DNA of 64,000 bases from a marine actinobacterium MedAcidi-G3 (GCA_000817105.1 JUEP01000008.1:1-64000), one strand, 5' to 3'; positions 26,132 to 35,449 are shown, numbered from the stretch's first letter. Notes: generated from the letters alone by a model not told the origin. A program made the numbers and translations.

Positions 26132-27502
26132 ATGGTTCAGCCGGTTGATCTTCTTATAGAGAATGCTTGGCTGGTTGCCACAATGGACGACGAGCGTCGA
26201 GAGATCGCAGGAGGCTGGGTAGCAGTTCGCGATGGTTACGTCGCTGAAATTGGAGGAGCCTCTGATCAAGCTCCTACAGCGCAACGTTCTGTAGACGCAA
26301 CTGGCTGTTTGGTGACTCCGGGTTTAATTAATACGCACCATCATTTATTCCAAAACCTGACACGTGCTTACCGACCTATGACGTCAGCACCCTTATTTGG
26401 ATGGTTGCAATCGCTGTATCCACTGTGGACTGCAGCTATCGATGAAGAGGCTGTATATCTGGCCGCGTGGGTAGGACTCGCCGAGTTAGCAATGTCTGGA
26501 TGTACCACCTCAACCGACCACCATTATCTTCACCCGCTAAGAGCTGGTGATTTGCTTGCTGCTGAAATCAAAGCAGCAACTGATCTGTCGATGCGGTTCC
26601 ACCCCACCTACGGCTCAATGAGCCTCTCGGTTAAAGATGGTGGGTTGCCTCCAGATGATGCAGTTCGTGATGAAGATGACATTCTTGCCGAGAGTGAACG
26701 CCATGTGGCGCGGTGGCACGATCCCAAATTTGGCGCTATGACTCGGATAGCGCTCGCGCCATGTTCGCCATTTACGGTTACACCGAATTTGATGCTTCAA
26801 ACGGCTGAGCTCGCAGAGCGGTTAGATGTTCGACTCCATACTCACCTCGCCGAAAATTCGGAAGATGATGAATTTTCGCTTGCTCAATTCGGTCGCCGCC
26901 CTGTTGAACTTTATGAAGATGTCGGATGGCTGAGCTCTCGGAGCTGGGGAGCTCATGTCGTGCGGCCAAATGATGAAGAGATTCTTCGTTTAGGCGCAGC
27001 AGGGGTGGGAATTGCTCACTGTCCAAGCTCGAACATGATTCTTTCATCAGGGATCGCGCCAGTAGTTGCTATGAGAGAGGCGGGGTGTCAAGTGGGATTA
27101 GGTTGTGACGGTTCATCATCTGCCGACTCGGGCTCTCTATGGCAGGAGGCACGTCTAGCGATGCTGCAAGGCAAGCTTGTGTCCGGAGCCGACAAAATGA
27201 ACGCGCGAACTGCCCTAGAAATAGCCACTCGAGGTGGAGCCGCTTGTCTCGGCCGAACCGGTGAATTAGGCGAGTTATCGCCTGGATCGGTGGGAGATAT
27301 TGCAATCTGGAGACTTGAGGGTCCCCAATTTGCTGGGGTGCTCGACGATCCAATAGAGGGGTGGCTTCGGTGTGGACCTTTGGCGGCTACCCACGTCTTT
27401 GTTCACGGTAACCAAATTGTGGACGAAGGAATCTTTGCTAACCCGCAAATGGAAGAAATGCTTTCCCGGCACCGAACGGTGGCTCAGAGGTTCCAACCAT
27501 GA
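26132..27502 (+). CDS. 8-oxoguanine deaminase
   Basis: A 456-residue amidohydrolase that matches the characterised 8-oxoguanine deaminases (Pseudomonas PA0142 type) along its length. The enzyme deaminates 8-oxoguanine to urate. Visible are the metal ligands HxH (His69, His71 in INTHHHLFQNLTRAYRP), SGCTTSTDHHYLHP, LAPCSPFTVT, LHTHLAENSEDDEFSLAQFG, AGVGIAHCPSSNMILSSG and the catalytic Asp in GLGCDGSSSADSGS. Some family members also take isocytosine or guanine. It diverges from the PLP-enzyme operon across a very short shared promoter region, so both are likely controlled together. It gives the clearest functional anchor for purine catabolism in this region. Confidence 0.92.
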   Translation: MVQPVDLLIENAWLVATMDDERREIAGGWVAVRDGYVAEIGGASDQAPTAQRSVDATGCLVTPGLINTHHHLFQNLTRAYRPMTSAPLFGWLQSLYPLWTAAIDEEAVYLAAWVGLAELAMSGCTTSTDHHYLHPLRAGDLLAAEIKAATDLSMRFHPTYGSMSLSVKDGGLPPDDAVRDEDDILAESERHVARWHDPKFGAMTRIALAPCSPFTVTPNLMLQTAELAERLDVRLHTHLAENSEDDEFSLAQFGRRPVELYEDVGWLSSRSWGAHVVRPNDEEILRLGAAGVGIAHCPSSNMILSSGIAPVVAMREAGCQVGLGCDGSSSADSGSLWQEARLAMLQGKLVSGADKMNARTALEIATRGGAACLGRTGELGELSPGSVGDIAIWRLEGPQFAGVLDDPIEGWLRCGPLAATHVFVHGNQIVDEGIFANPQMEEMLSRHRTVAQRFQP

Positions 27503-27732
27503 AATCACAATAGATTTCAGGTTTCGATCTTTTGTTATGCAAGAGGCACGAAGGAAATCGGCAAGTCTGGTTGACACCCAACCAGATCCACACCAGCAAT
27601 CACGGTTTGGTCGATATCGCATTACCGACTCTGTCCACACCTTCTTGGTAGCACCAACATTCACACACCTAGGTCTTGATGTTGGGGGCTGTTGAACCCA
27701 AAAAAGTCTGTAAGCCGGCCTAGGATCCCGCA
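27503..27732. other. 230-base intergenic gap, no gene seen
   Basis: This spacer lies between the 8-oxoguanine deaminase and the metallo-beta-lactamase-fold gene. It contains TTGACA at about 27570 without a matching -10 element at normal spacing, and a weak GTTGGG...CCCAA pairing before AAAAAA near 27680-27705. Long frames that cross it have no protein-like character. It probably carries the promoter for the downstream pair. Confidence 0.4.
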
Positions 27733-29436
27733 ATGGGGAACACACAGACATTTACTGAGGAAAAGTCTGATGTAGCAGCTGATGAACGAGGTGGAATCGC
27801 ACACCGGTCGCTACATGAGCACACTGAACGTTTAGCACCTCAAATTTATGAAGTGACACCTGAGGTCTGGTGTGTTGTGGGCAATGGCCTATCTAACCAG
27901 ACCTTTATTAAAGGTCCGGAAGGCATCATCGCAATCGATGCTGGTGAATCGATAGAAGAGATGAATAGCGCAGTTGATCAACTCCGAACCGTGTCGAAAG
28001 AACCTGTGGTCGCCGTCGTTTACACCCACTTCCATTACGTGAATGGGACAGCGGCCCTAATGGAGAAGGAACCGATCGAAGCTATATGGGGGCATGAACG
28101 GATAAGTCACAATCTTGAACGTTCAGCGACGGAAATAGCGCCAACCTACACAAGAGGTCTTATCGAACAATTTGGAATCCAAATGCCTGAGAATGGGCCT
28201 GACGCAGTTGTGAATGTCGGGCTTGGTCTTGCTTACCGTATGGCCCATCACGCCCCTTCTACACCGGGCTACATCCCCGCTGACCACATCTTTTCTGGAG
28301 ATTGCTCTGTCGAAATCGCCGGATTAGAAATGATTGTTACCGAGGCGCCGTCTGACGCTGATGACTCAGTGACTCTTTATTTTCCAGCGCTTCAAGTAGC
28401 GGTGCAAAATCTTGTCTGGCCAGCCCTATTTAACGTCTTCGCTATTCGAGGTGAAGAATATAGGGATCCGCGATCGCTGATAAAGGGTATTGACCACCTG
28501 CGCACTCTTAATGTGCAACATCTGGTTGCAACACATGGACCGCCCCTGTCGGGGGCTGAAGAAATACAGCAGAGGGTGACCGCATACCGAGATTCAATAC
28601 AATTTCTATGGGACCAAACGGTGCGCTGGACCAACAGAGGCGCAACCGGTGCGGAATTGGCGCACAAGATTCAACTTCCAGCTTTATACGACAACGATTG
28701 GCTAACAAAACAGCACTACGGCCTAGCTGAACATCATGTTCGACAAATTCGATCCGGACTCTTTGGTTTTTTTGATGGAGATCCAGTTGCCCTACTGCCG
28801 TTAGACACCGCTGAAGAAGCAGAGCGGATGGTGAACGCCATCGGAGGCCCCGAGAGGGTGCGAAATATGTGCAGCGAAGCTTTGGAAGGATCTACAAATG
28901 ATCTTCGCTGGGCGATCTCGTTAGCCGGGCGTCTTGTCCGCTGCCAAGAAGCCACCGAAACTGATCGCGAATTACTTGCCCGTGCTCTTCGTACCGCCGC
29001 CCAACACACAACATCATCGAATATCCGGAACTGGTGCATAACCCGGGCACTGCAATTAGAAGGCGACATTGACGAAGTCAGACTCAATACCCATCGCTTT
29101 AGTCGTCGACAAGTTGAGAAGTGGTCGACAGACAAGGCTGTGTCCATACTTCGGGTACTTATCGACCCTGATCAGTTAGATGGAATTGACTTCCACCTCA
29201 TATTCGAACTCGATGATGAACGAACGGGTCTTCATTTTCGGAACCATGTCGCGTGTCCGACTGATGGTCGAGGCGGCGATGCGGTTCTCTCAGGCTCTAG
29301 AACAACCTGGGACCAGATCCTCACGGGCTCAGCCAACTTGCAGTCGGCCATAAGCTCTGGGGATATGGTGCTAGAAGGTGACTTGATAGCGGCAACAAGT
29401 GCCCTGCAATCAATCGATCATCCAGGTTTCCAGTGA
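27733..29436 (+). CDS. Alkylsulfatase-like metallo-beta-lactamase-fold protein with altered metal motif
   Basis: A 567-residue protein with the SdsA1/BDS1 layout: an N-terminal metallo-beta-lactamase domain (about 38-280), a middle helical alkylsulfatase dimerisation domain (about 290-430) and a C-terminal SCP2-like domain (about 440-560). In characterised members the metal motif is THxHxDH; here it reads THFHYVN (98-104), so the usual Asp and His are Val103 and Asn104. The Glu in VTEAPSD (204) and His268 in ATHGPP remain. The second Glu ligand appears to be Gln225 (AVQN). Either it uses a different metal set or it is no longer a standard sulfatase. It overlaps the type I sulfatase gene by four bases, implying a joint role in sulfate-ester metabolism. 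Confidence 0.88.
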   Translation: MGNTQTFTEEKSDVAADERGGIAHRSLHEHTERLAPQIYEVTPEVWCVVGNGLSNQTFIKGPEGIIAIDAGESIEEMNSAVDQLRTVSKEPVVAVVYTHFHYVNGTAALMEKEPIEAIWGHERISHNLERSATEIAPTYTRGLIEQFGIQMPENGPDAVVNVGLGLAYRMAHHAPSTPGYIPADHIFSGDCSVEIAGLEMIVTEAPSDADDSVTLYFPALQVAVQNLVWPALFNVFAIRGEEYRDPRSLIKGIDHLRTLNVQHLVATHGPPLSGAEEIQQRVTAYRDSIQFLWDQTVRWTNRGATGAELAHKIQLPALYDNDWLTKQHYGLAEHHVRQIRSGLFGFFDGDPVALLPLDTAEEAERMVNAIGGPERVRNMCSEALEGSTNDLRWAISLAGRLVRCQEATETDRELLARALRTAAQHTTSSNIRNWCITRALQLEGDIDEVRLNTHRFSRRQVEKWSTDKAVSILRVLIDPDQLDGIDFHLIFELDDERTGLHFRNHVACPTDGRGGDAVLSGSRTTWDQILTGSANLQSAISSGDMVLEGDLIAATSALQSIDHPGFQ

Positions 29437-31748
29437 CAAAGCATTTACCGAAAGCCACGCCGCCCTTTACCGGTCGGGTTGATCGACTTCTCGAGAACGC
29501 AGAACCCAGGCGCCTCCAGGCGCGCCAAGCCCCAGGGAAAGCTCCCAACATTTTGCTTGTCATGTTGGACGACGTAGGCTTCGGCTCATTTTCGTCATTC
29601 GGTGGCCCCGTTGACGCACCAGGCTTTCAGAGTGTTGCTGATAGGGGTCTTTTGTATAACCAATTTCACACAACAGCTCTTTGTTCACCAACCCGAGCAA
29701 CATTGCTAACCGGGAGACAGCACCACAGCGTCCATATGGGAGGAATTACAGAGATCGCTAACTCCTTTCCTGGTTACGACTCCCAAATACCCCTTGAAGC
29801 GGCCAGCGTGGCCCAAATACTTCAAATGTCGGGCTATGGAACTTCATGCTTTGGTAAATGGCACTTAACCCCATCATGGGAACAGGGGCCAGCCGGACCA
29901 TATGACCGGTGGCCAACTGGTATGGGTTTCGATCGTTTCTACGGGATTATTGGAGCTGAGGCATCACATTGGGAACCAGCAGCGTATGACCAAACCACAC
30001 CTATCTCGCCGCACATCAACCGACCGGGTTACCACCTCACTGAAGATCTGGCTGATCAAGCGATCAATTGGATGGAACGCCATCGTGTTTCAGCACCTGA
30101 TCGACCATGGTTTTGTTATTTTTCGACACCAGCAGTCCATGCTCCTCACCACGCGCCATCCGATTGGATTGAAAAATATCAAGGTAAATTTGACGCCGGT
30201 TGGGACAACTTAAGACAGGAAATTTTCGCTCGACAAGTTCAGCTCGGCGTCATCCCAGAAAACACAAACCTCACAGTGCGCCCAGACGAAATCCCTGCAT
30301 GGAACGAGTACCCAGAACGCTACCGACCTGTAGCAACACGGCTGATGGAATGCTTCGCTGGTTTCCTTGCGCACACAGATCACCACATCGGACGGGTCAT
30401 CGACGCAGCCAGAGCCCAAGAACGAGAAACTCTTGTCATCTATCTGTCCGGTGACAACGGGGCTTCTGCTGAAGGCACTATCCACGGAGCATGGAGCGCC
30501 CCATCGTTTCAAAATGGTGTGCACGAAGACCCTGAATGGCTCCTCGAGCACATCGATGACTTTGGGACTGCAAAATGTGAGAACCATTTCAATGTTGGCT
30601 GGGCTTGGGCCCTGGACGCTCCATTCCAATGGATGAAACAAGTTGCTTCGCACTTCGGTGGTACACGAAATGGTCTTGCCATTGAATGGCCAGGCCAGAT
30701 AGACGATAAAGGTGGGCTGAGATCACAGTTTCATCACGCAGTAGATATCGCCCCAACGATTCTTGAAGCGGCGGGCATCACCGCACCAGACACCGTGAAC
30801 GGCATAACCCAAGAGCCCTTTCACGGTATCCCCATGGGGTATTCATACGCCGACGATGGACCTAGTAAACGAACCACTCAGTATTTTGAAATTCTAGGCA
30901 ACCGGGCAATATACAACGATGGTTGGATTGCGTCCTGCTTCCACGGCCGAGTTCCATGGATACGCATGCAAGGCTTCGAGTTCGACGGCCCGCAAGAACA
31001 GTGGGAACTCTATGACGTTAAAAATGACTTCTCACAATCGATTGACTTAGCCGATAAACATCCAGACTTACTCAAACAACTGATCGACTTATTCGATTCG
31101 GAGGCGAAAAAATTTGGTGTGTACCCGCTGAGAGACGCTGGATCTAGAAGAGGGGGCGAACTTGGGGTGCCCCACGCTCTCGATGGCCTACGAACTATGA
31201 CTTACACCACTGCTCATGTGCGAATGCCAGAGAGTGTCGTAGTCCGTCTCAAAAATTGCTCATGGAGAATAACCGGGGATATAGAAACAACGAATATAGC
31301 CAGGGGAGTGATCGCATGTCAGGGTGGCAACATGTCAGGCTGGTCAATGTGGCTTGACGACGGAACACCTAATTTCACTTACAACTGTTTCGGTCACGAG
31401 ATCACCACTTTGGCTGGAGCTCCACTGGCTCCAGGTGCACATCGGATTGAAGCAATCTTTGATTATGACGGTGGATTCGGCATGGGAGGCGAACTAGTTC
31501 TGATGGTTGACGACAGGGCTGTTGCACGTAATCGCCTTGATCAGACTGTTCCCATAGGTTTTTCGATGAGTGGCGAAACCTTTGATGTTGGAACTGATGC
31601 TGGATCACCGGTTGGTCCCTACCCACATGATTATCAGTGCACAGCAACTATCAAGGGTGTGACACTCACCCGTCTAAGTGAACCTGGTGCAGCAGTTCAG
31701 GCAGCCGAGCTAGAGGGACTTCTCCGAGCTGGGTTCAGCACCCAATAA
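29433..31748 (+). CDS. Type I sulfatase (formylglycine-dependent)
   Basis: A 771-residue arylsulfatase-family enzyme. The formylglycine site is Cys84 in LCSPTRATLLTGR, which an FGE-type enzyme would convert. The first metal-binding Asp pair is in VMLDDVGFGS (46-47). CFGKWHLTPSWEQG, HAPHHAPSDWIEKYQG and YLSGDNGASAEG give the remaining substrate and metal contacts. The C-terminal 200 residues form an extra beta-rich domain after the core. No signal peptide is seen, so it is probably cytoplasmic, unusual for sulfatases of polysaccharides but common for small sulfate esters. It starts at a GTG overlapping the stop of the alkylsulfatase-like gene. It ends 11 bases from the convergent lipoprotein gene. 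Substrate unknown. Confidence 0.93.
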   Translation: MTKHLPKATPPFTGRVDRLLENAEPRRLQARQAPGKAPNILLVMLDDVGFGSFSSFGGPVDAPGFQSVADRGLLYNQFHTTALCSPTRATLLTGRQHHSVHMGGITEIANSFPGYDSQIPLEAASVAQILQMSGYGTSCFGKWHLTPSWEQGPAGPYDRWPTGMGFDRFYGIIGAEASHWEPAAYDQTTPISPHINRPGYHLTEDLADQAINWMERHRVSAPDRPWFCYFSTPAVHAPHHAPSDWIEKYQGKFDAGWDNLRQEIFARQVQLGVIPENTNLTVRPDEIPAWNEYPERYRPVATRLMECFAGFLAHTDHHIGRVIDAARAQERETLVIYLSGDNGASAEGTIHGAWSAPSFQNGVHEDPEWLLEHIDDFGTAKCENHFNVGWAWALDAPFQWMKQVASHFGGTRNGLAIEWPGQIDDKGGLRSQFHHAVDIAPTILEAAGITAPDTVNGITQEPFHGIPMGYSYADDGPSKRTTQYFEILGNRAIYNDGWIASCFHGRVPWIRMQGFEFDGPQEQWELYDVKNDFSQSIDLADKHPDLLKQLIDLFDSEAKKFGVYPLRDAGSRRGGELGVPHALDGLRTMTYTTAHVRMPESVVVRLKNCSWRITGDIETTNIARGVIACQGGNMSGWSMWLDDGTPNFTYNCFGHEITTLAGAPLAPGAHRIEAIFDYDGGFGMGGELVLMVDDRAVARNRLDQTVPIGFSMSGETFDVGTDAGSPVGPYPHDYQCTATIKGVTLTRLSEPGAAVQAAELEGLLRAGFSTQ

Positions 31749-31759
31749 CAATCAGATAT

Positions 31760-33064
31760 TCAATCGTTGGTTGCAAAAACTGCAGCCTCGACTAGTGGGT
31801 ATAACTTCTTGGCGAGTTCATTTCCTATATTCGAGGTACTTTCCACAACGAGATAGGCAGCAAATCCGTCGTCAGGTTGGATCCACGCAGTTGAGCCGTA
31901 GAGACCGGGGTCTCTTAAACGTCTAGCACCTGCGTTGTCAGAAGTTTTCGGTGCTGTCCCGCCGTAATTAACGATCTCTTTTGTCCACCAGCCCAGTCCA
32001 TAACCGATAGGTGACCCATACATTTCACCGGATCGATTTTCTTGCATTAAGTTGACGCCCTTTTGGGATAACACTTGTTGACCATTGCAGTTTCCGTCAT
32101 CGAGATGCATAGAGAGAAGTTTCCCGTAATCACCTGTCGTTGTATAAGCCCCACCTCCAATGTGTGGATTATCAGTTGGCGGCAACAACGACAGATCACC
32201 ATCCCAGTCGGGATAACTACCGCTGATCGCGCGAAGTGGAATCCATGGACTCGTATAACCAAACGATATGAGACCACAAGGCTCTACATAAATTTCGTTG
32301 ATTAACTCAGACCAGCTTTTGCCTGATGCCACCTCAGCTACTGCGCCAGCAATTTGCCATGGGATGCCGCCGTACCGGAACTGAGTGTCTGGAGAGACAG
32401 TTCTTGGATCTGACGCTGCAACTGAGAGTCCGCTGCTAGCGCACTTCTGTAACGAACTAGTAGGGAGAAACATGCAGATATATAGAGGGTCGTCAGATTG
32501 GAGCCCTGGGATTCCTGAGCTTCCAGAGAGCAATTGCGCTGACGTGATGTTGCTAAGACGGCCTGCATAATCGATCACATCGCCAATCGGTGCCGCAAGA
32601 TCCAGTAGCCCTTGGTCATGAAGATGCACCAAAACCCCTGCACTGACCACTTTGCTTGTAGAAGCGATTAACGAGATGCGATCAGGAGAAAATTCCCCCC
32701 AATGGTTGTGGTACCTAACGCCGTGGTCACGATCAACGACAATCAGCCCAGCGCCATTCAGGCTTTTGTCGGCAACGAAATTTTCTACGACCTCTGTCAC
32801 TTCTGCGAAACTTTCTGAAATTTTCGTTATTTCATATTCGAGTAGCAGTGGCTCAGAAGTGGACTTAGGGGTCGCAGCCGGACGCTCAACGGTTGAAGAA
32901 TCACTAGATATTTGGGTCCTCGTTACCCTTTCGTTCTCAGATGTAGTCGACGTCACAATCTCAACGACCTCATCTGTGAAGTCTGTTGTAACAGCGTTAG
33001 TTCCAGCGCACCCCACTAGCAATAAAAAGGCAAATAAACTGAGGAGCGACCGGATAGAAATCAT
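31760..33064 (-). CDS. Beta-lactamase-family serine hydrolase lipoprotein
   Basis: A 434-residue exported protein. The signal peptide ends at the lipobox LLVGC (Cys19), followed by a Thr/Ser-rich linker (to about residue 70) and a class C beta-lactamase/penicillin-binding-protein-like domain. The catalytic Ser-x-x-Lys is STSK (135-138) in SLIASTSKVVSAG. The second motif, usually Tyr-x-Asn, appears as FRYGGIPWQIAG, with Gly instead of Asn. The GGGAYTTTGDYGKLLSMHL segment is typical of the esterase/peptidase side of the family. It could be an esterase, a D-aminopeptidase or a carboxypeptidase at the cell surface. Its start overlaps the stop of the kinase gene upstream by four bases. Confidence 0.88.
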   Translation of the reverse strand: MISIRSLLSLFAFLLLVGCAGTNAVTTDFTDEVVEIVTSTTSENERVTRTQISSDSSTVERPAATPKSTSEPLLLEYEITKISESFAEVTEVVENFVADKSLNGAGLIVVDRDHGVRYHNHWGEFSPDRISLIASTSKVVSAGVLVHLHDQGLLDLAAPIGDVIDYAGRLSNITSAQLLSGSSGIPGLQSDDPLYICMFLPTSSLQKCASSGLSVAASDPRTVSPDTQFRYGGIPWQIAGAVAEVASGKSWSELINEIYVEPCGLISFGYTSPWIPLRAISGSYPDWDGDLSLLPPTDNPHIGGGAYTTTGDYGKLLSMHLDDGNCNGQQVLSQKGVNLMQENRSGEMYGSPIGYGLGWWTKEIVNYGGTAPKTSDNAGARRLRDPGLYGSTAWIQPDDGFAAYLVVESTSNIGNELAKKLYPLVEAAVFATND

Positions 33065-34050
33065 GAGTCCAAAACGAGATTCTCGACTGCTTTTTCTGCC
33101 GCCTTGATTACAACAGGGAAATACTCATACGCAGGTAATTCGGGACGAGCGTTTAACCATCCAACAATCATCAAGCTCCGGACAACAAGGAAAGCATTAA
33201 TCGAATTTATTTCGTCACTGTCCATTTCATGGATTGAGCAGTACCCGTCAAGAAAAGCTTCACGTGCACTAGGGAACCATGGTTCACCGAGGCTGGGGTG
33301 TAGCGCTACAGCGGCCTCATGAGCGAACCACCCATATCCGGCATCATCAAAGTCGATGATGGTCAAATCATCGTTATTGCGCATGATGTTCCCAAGATGG
33401 AGGTCTGAATGAATCAGACCAAACCGATCGGGACCGGTTGAAAGAAGGCTTAACTGATCCCGTAAGATTTTTCGAGCGTTATTAAAAAGCATCTTTTGCT
33501 TATTTGTCAACGTTTTTGCTTCCCAAAAACGCCCCCACAAAGGGTTATCCCCAAGAAGTCCTTCAATGTCCCACCGGCGTCTCGTAAAATCCTCCTGGGG
33601 GTGCCACTGAGTCGAATGACAACGAATCTTGGCGGCGAGTGCTCCAATTTGTTTGTAATGGGGGACTACATCTTGCGACGTGTTTGCGAAGACAGACCCC
33701 AATGGAGCACCATCAACCCATTCAATTACACCCACAAAACGTTCCTCGTTCTTGGCGTCATCACGAATCCCGACTGAGCAGTAATAATCGCCCGTTTCTG
33801 TTCGACGTGCTGTCGGTACTGGCAACCCAGCGTTAGCGAGCGACTGAACCCATTCAACTTCAGAGTTCAATTCTGCTAAGCCGTTATATCCAGGCCGATG
33901 TAAGCGCATGACTACCTGTTCGCTTTCGCTCAACTTGATTCGACACACCACATTCTCTGTATGAGAGAGAACCTCTATCTCTAACGGACTGAGGTTCCAG
34001 GAAACGCAAGCTGCTTTTGCGGCTTCTAAGAACTCAGCCTCGTTAGACAT
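33061..34050 (-). CDS. APH/homoserine-kinase-II-type small-molecule kinase
   Basis: A kinase of the aminoglycoside phosphotransferase fold, 329 residues from ATG 34050. The catalytic loop is LIHSDLHLGNIM, with Asp as base and Asn as Mg ligand, and IIDFDDAGYG is the DFG-like motif. The N-lobe has VVMRLHRPGYN with a likely ATP-binding Lys/Arg area. A frame to 34098 exists, but MSNEAEFLEAAK is a more natural start. That start overlaps the stop of the class III aminotransferase by eight bases. In eukaryotic and bacterial relatives, such kinases are fused to or paired with aminotransferase-like phospho-lyases (ethanolamine-phosphate, phosphohydroxylysine). This context suggests phosphorylation of an amino alcohol or hydroxy-amino acid. 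It is unlikely to be a resistance gene. Confidence 0.87.
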   Translation of the reverse strand: MSNEAEFLEAAKAACVSWNLSPLEIEVLSHTENVVCRIKLSESEQVVMRLHRPGYNGLAELNSEVEWVQSLANAGLPVPTARRTETGDYYCSVGIRDDAKNEERFVGVIEWVDGAPLGSVFANTSQDVVPHYKQIGALAAKIRCHSTQWHPQEDFTRRRWDIEGLLGDNPLWGRFWEAKTLTNKQKMLFNNARKILRDQLSLLSTGPDRFGLIHSDLHLGNIMRNNDDLTIIDFDDAGYGWFAHEAAVALHPSLGEPWFPSAREAFLDGYCSIHEMDSDEINSINAFLVVRSLMIVGWLNARPELPAYEYFPVVIKAAEKAVENLVLDS

Positions 34051-35305
34051 CAAGGAGACAGTCCTTAAAAGCTTCAAGGAAGAGTTCTGCATGTTCATCT
34101 TGGAACACCAACGGAGGACGAATCTTTAAGACATTGCCATGTTGACCGGCTTTGCCCAAAAGAATGAGCCGCGACTTCAAAGATTCCACCATTCTTTGGG
34201 CCCCACTAACATCAGGGTCAGTGGTACCGGGAGCGACCCAGTCAATCCCTATGAATAAACCGCTACCTCGAACGTCACCCATTTGAGGATGCTCTCCCTG
34301 AAGGTCAGTGAGAGCTGTCTTTAAACCCGCACCAACATCTGTTACTTGCTGTACTAAACCATTCTCAATAATTTCGTCGAGTACAGCTGAACCCGCCGCT
34401 GCTTGGAGAGGTGAAGAAGCAAACGTGTTGAAGTAGCGGTGTGTCTCCCTAAATTTGCTAACCATCTCATGGCTAGCAGCCATAGCTGACACAGGGAAAC
34501 CGTTACCCATAGGTTTGCCCATACAGACAACATCAGGAGTGAAGTCGCTGACTTCATAACCCCACCATGAACCGCTACGGCCAAACCCTGCCTGAACTTC
34601 ATCGGCGATTACCAGACCCCCGGCAGCTTTTACCATTGCTGTCGCCTCAGCAAACCACCCCTCTGGGGGGTCCGGCAGTCCCTCGTTCGCAAGTATCGAA
34701 CACAACATCATCCCCGCGAAACCACCTTGGTCGGCGAACGAATTAATTGTTGCTTCTAACTGATCTAGATGCTTTTGCAGAAGTTCGGCGTCGGACAACC
34801 CCTCAGCAATTGGCCGAAACAATTGTGGCGTCGAAATAGATTTCACGCCGCTTCGCTCCACGCCAACAGGTAACCCTGATAGGCGACCAACAAGAGATGA
34901 ATTGCCGTGATAGGTAGCGTCTGTGCAAATAATTCCTTGTCTGCCCGTTACGGTTCGAGCGAGTGTGAGCGCCATTTCGGTAGATTCGGTGCCGCTGCAC
35001 CCTAAAATTGCCGATTCGATCCCGTCGTGATGTAGCCCGACCAAGCGTTCAACGTAGGTGACAACCCCTTCGTGTAAATATCGGCTGTGGATATTGAGCG
35101 TCGCGGCTTGGTCCGCCAAGTTTTTGACAACCCTAGGGTTTGCGTGGCCGACGCAGGGAACGTTGTTGTAGAGATCCAGATAACAATCACCATGTAGGTC
35201 CTTCAACCAGACCCCGTCGCCGCTGCACAGAGTCAGTGGCTCTTCATAAAACAAAGGTGCGTGGTCGCCCATGACAAGATGATGCCGGTCAAGCAGTTCA
35301 CTCAT
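34043..35305 (-). CDS. Class III PLP-dependent aminotransferase or phospho-lyase
   Basis: A 420-residue fold-type I PLP enzyme of aminotransferase class III. Landmarks are VWLKDLHGDCYLDLYNN, VGHANPRVVKNLADQA, the substrate loop LHEGVVTYVERL, CSGTESTEMALTLAR, the Asp contacting the pyridine nitrogen in LVIADEVQAGFGRSG, and the Schiff-base Lys in CMGKPMGNGFP. LYNNVPCVGHANP and FNTFASSPLQAAAG resemble the AGXT2-like ethanolamine-phosphate/5-phosphohydroxylysine phospho-lyases more than the omega-aminotransferases. Its eight-base overlap with the kinase gene supports a kinase plus phospho-lyase pair. If that is wrong it would transaminate an omega-amino acid. Confidence 0.88.
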   Translation of the reverse strand: MSELLDRHHLVMGDHAPLFYEEPLTLCSGDGVWLKDLHGDCYLDLYNNVPCVGHANPRVVKNLADQAATLNIHSRYLHEGVVTYVERLVGLHHDGIESAILGCSGTESTEMALTLARTVTGRQGIICTDATYHGNSSLVGRLSGLPVGVERSGVKSISTPQLFRPIAEGLSDAELLQKHLDQLEATINSFADQGGFAGMMLCSILANEGLPDPPEGWFAEATAMVKAAGGLVIADEVQAGFGRSGSWWGYEVSDFTPDVVCMGKPMGNGFPVSAMAASHEMVSKFRETHRYFNTFASSPLQAAAGSAVLDEIIENGLVQQVTDVGAGLKTALTDLQGEHPQMGDVRGSGLFIGIDWVAPGTTDPDVSGAQRMVESLKSRLILLGKAGQHGNVLKIRPPLVFQDEHAELFLEAFKDCLLDV

Positions 35306-35449
35306 TGTGTCAGTCTGTCATCCCGTTGCCAGTCGGAACGATCGGTTGGCTAGCCCAAATCGCATAAACCTCAGACATAACCGGCCTAGATATAGAGCTA
35401 ACGTCAGAAGACAAGCTAAATAACTAATTTAGAGCTCATAAGGAGCTAA

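Noticed and set aside
27275-27751. A 158-codon minus-strand frame spanning the gap after the 8-oxoguanine deaminase
   Set aside because: Half of it is antisense to that gene. It is rich in Arg, Ser and Cys, has no domain or ribosome-binding site, and looks like a chance frame.
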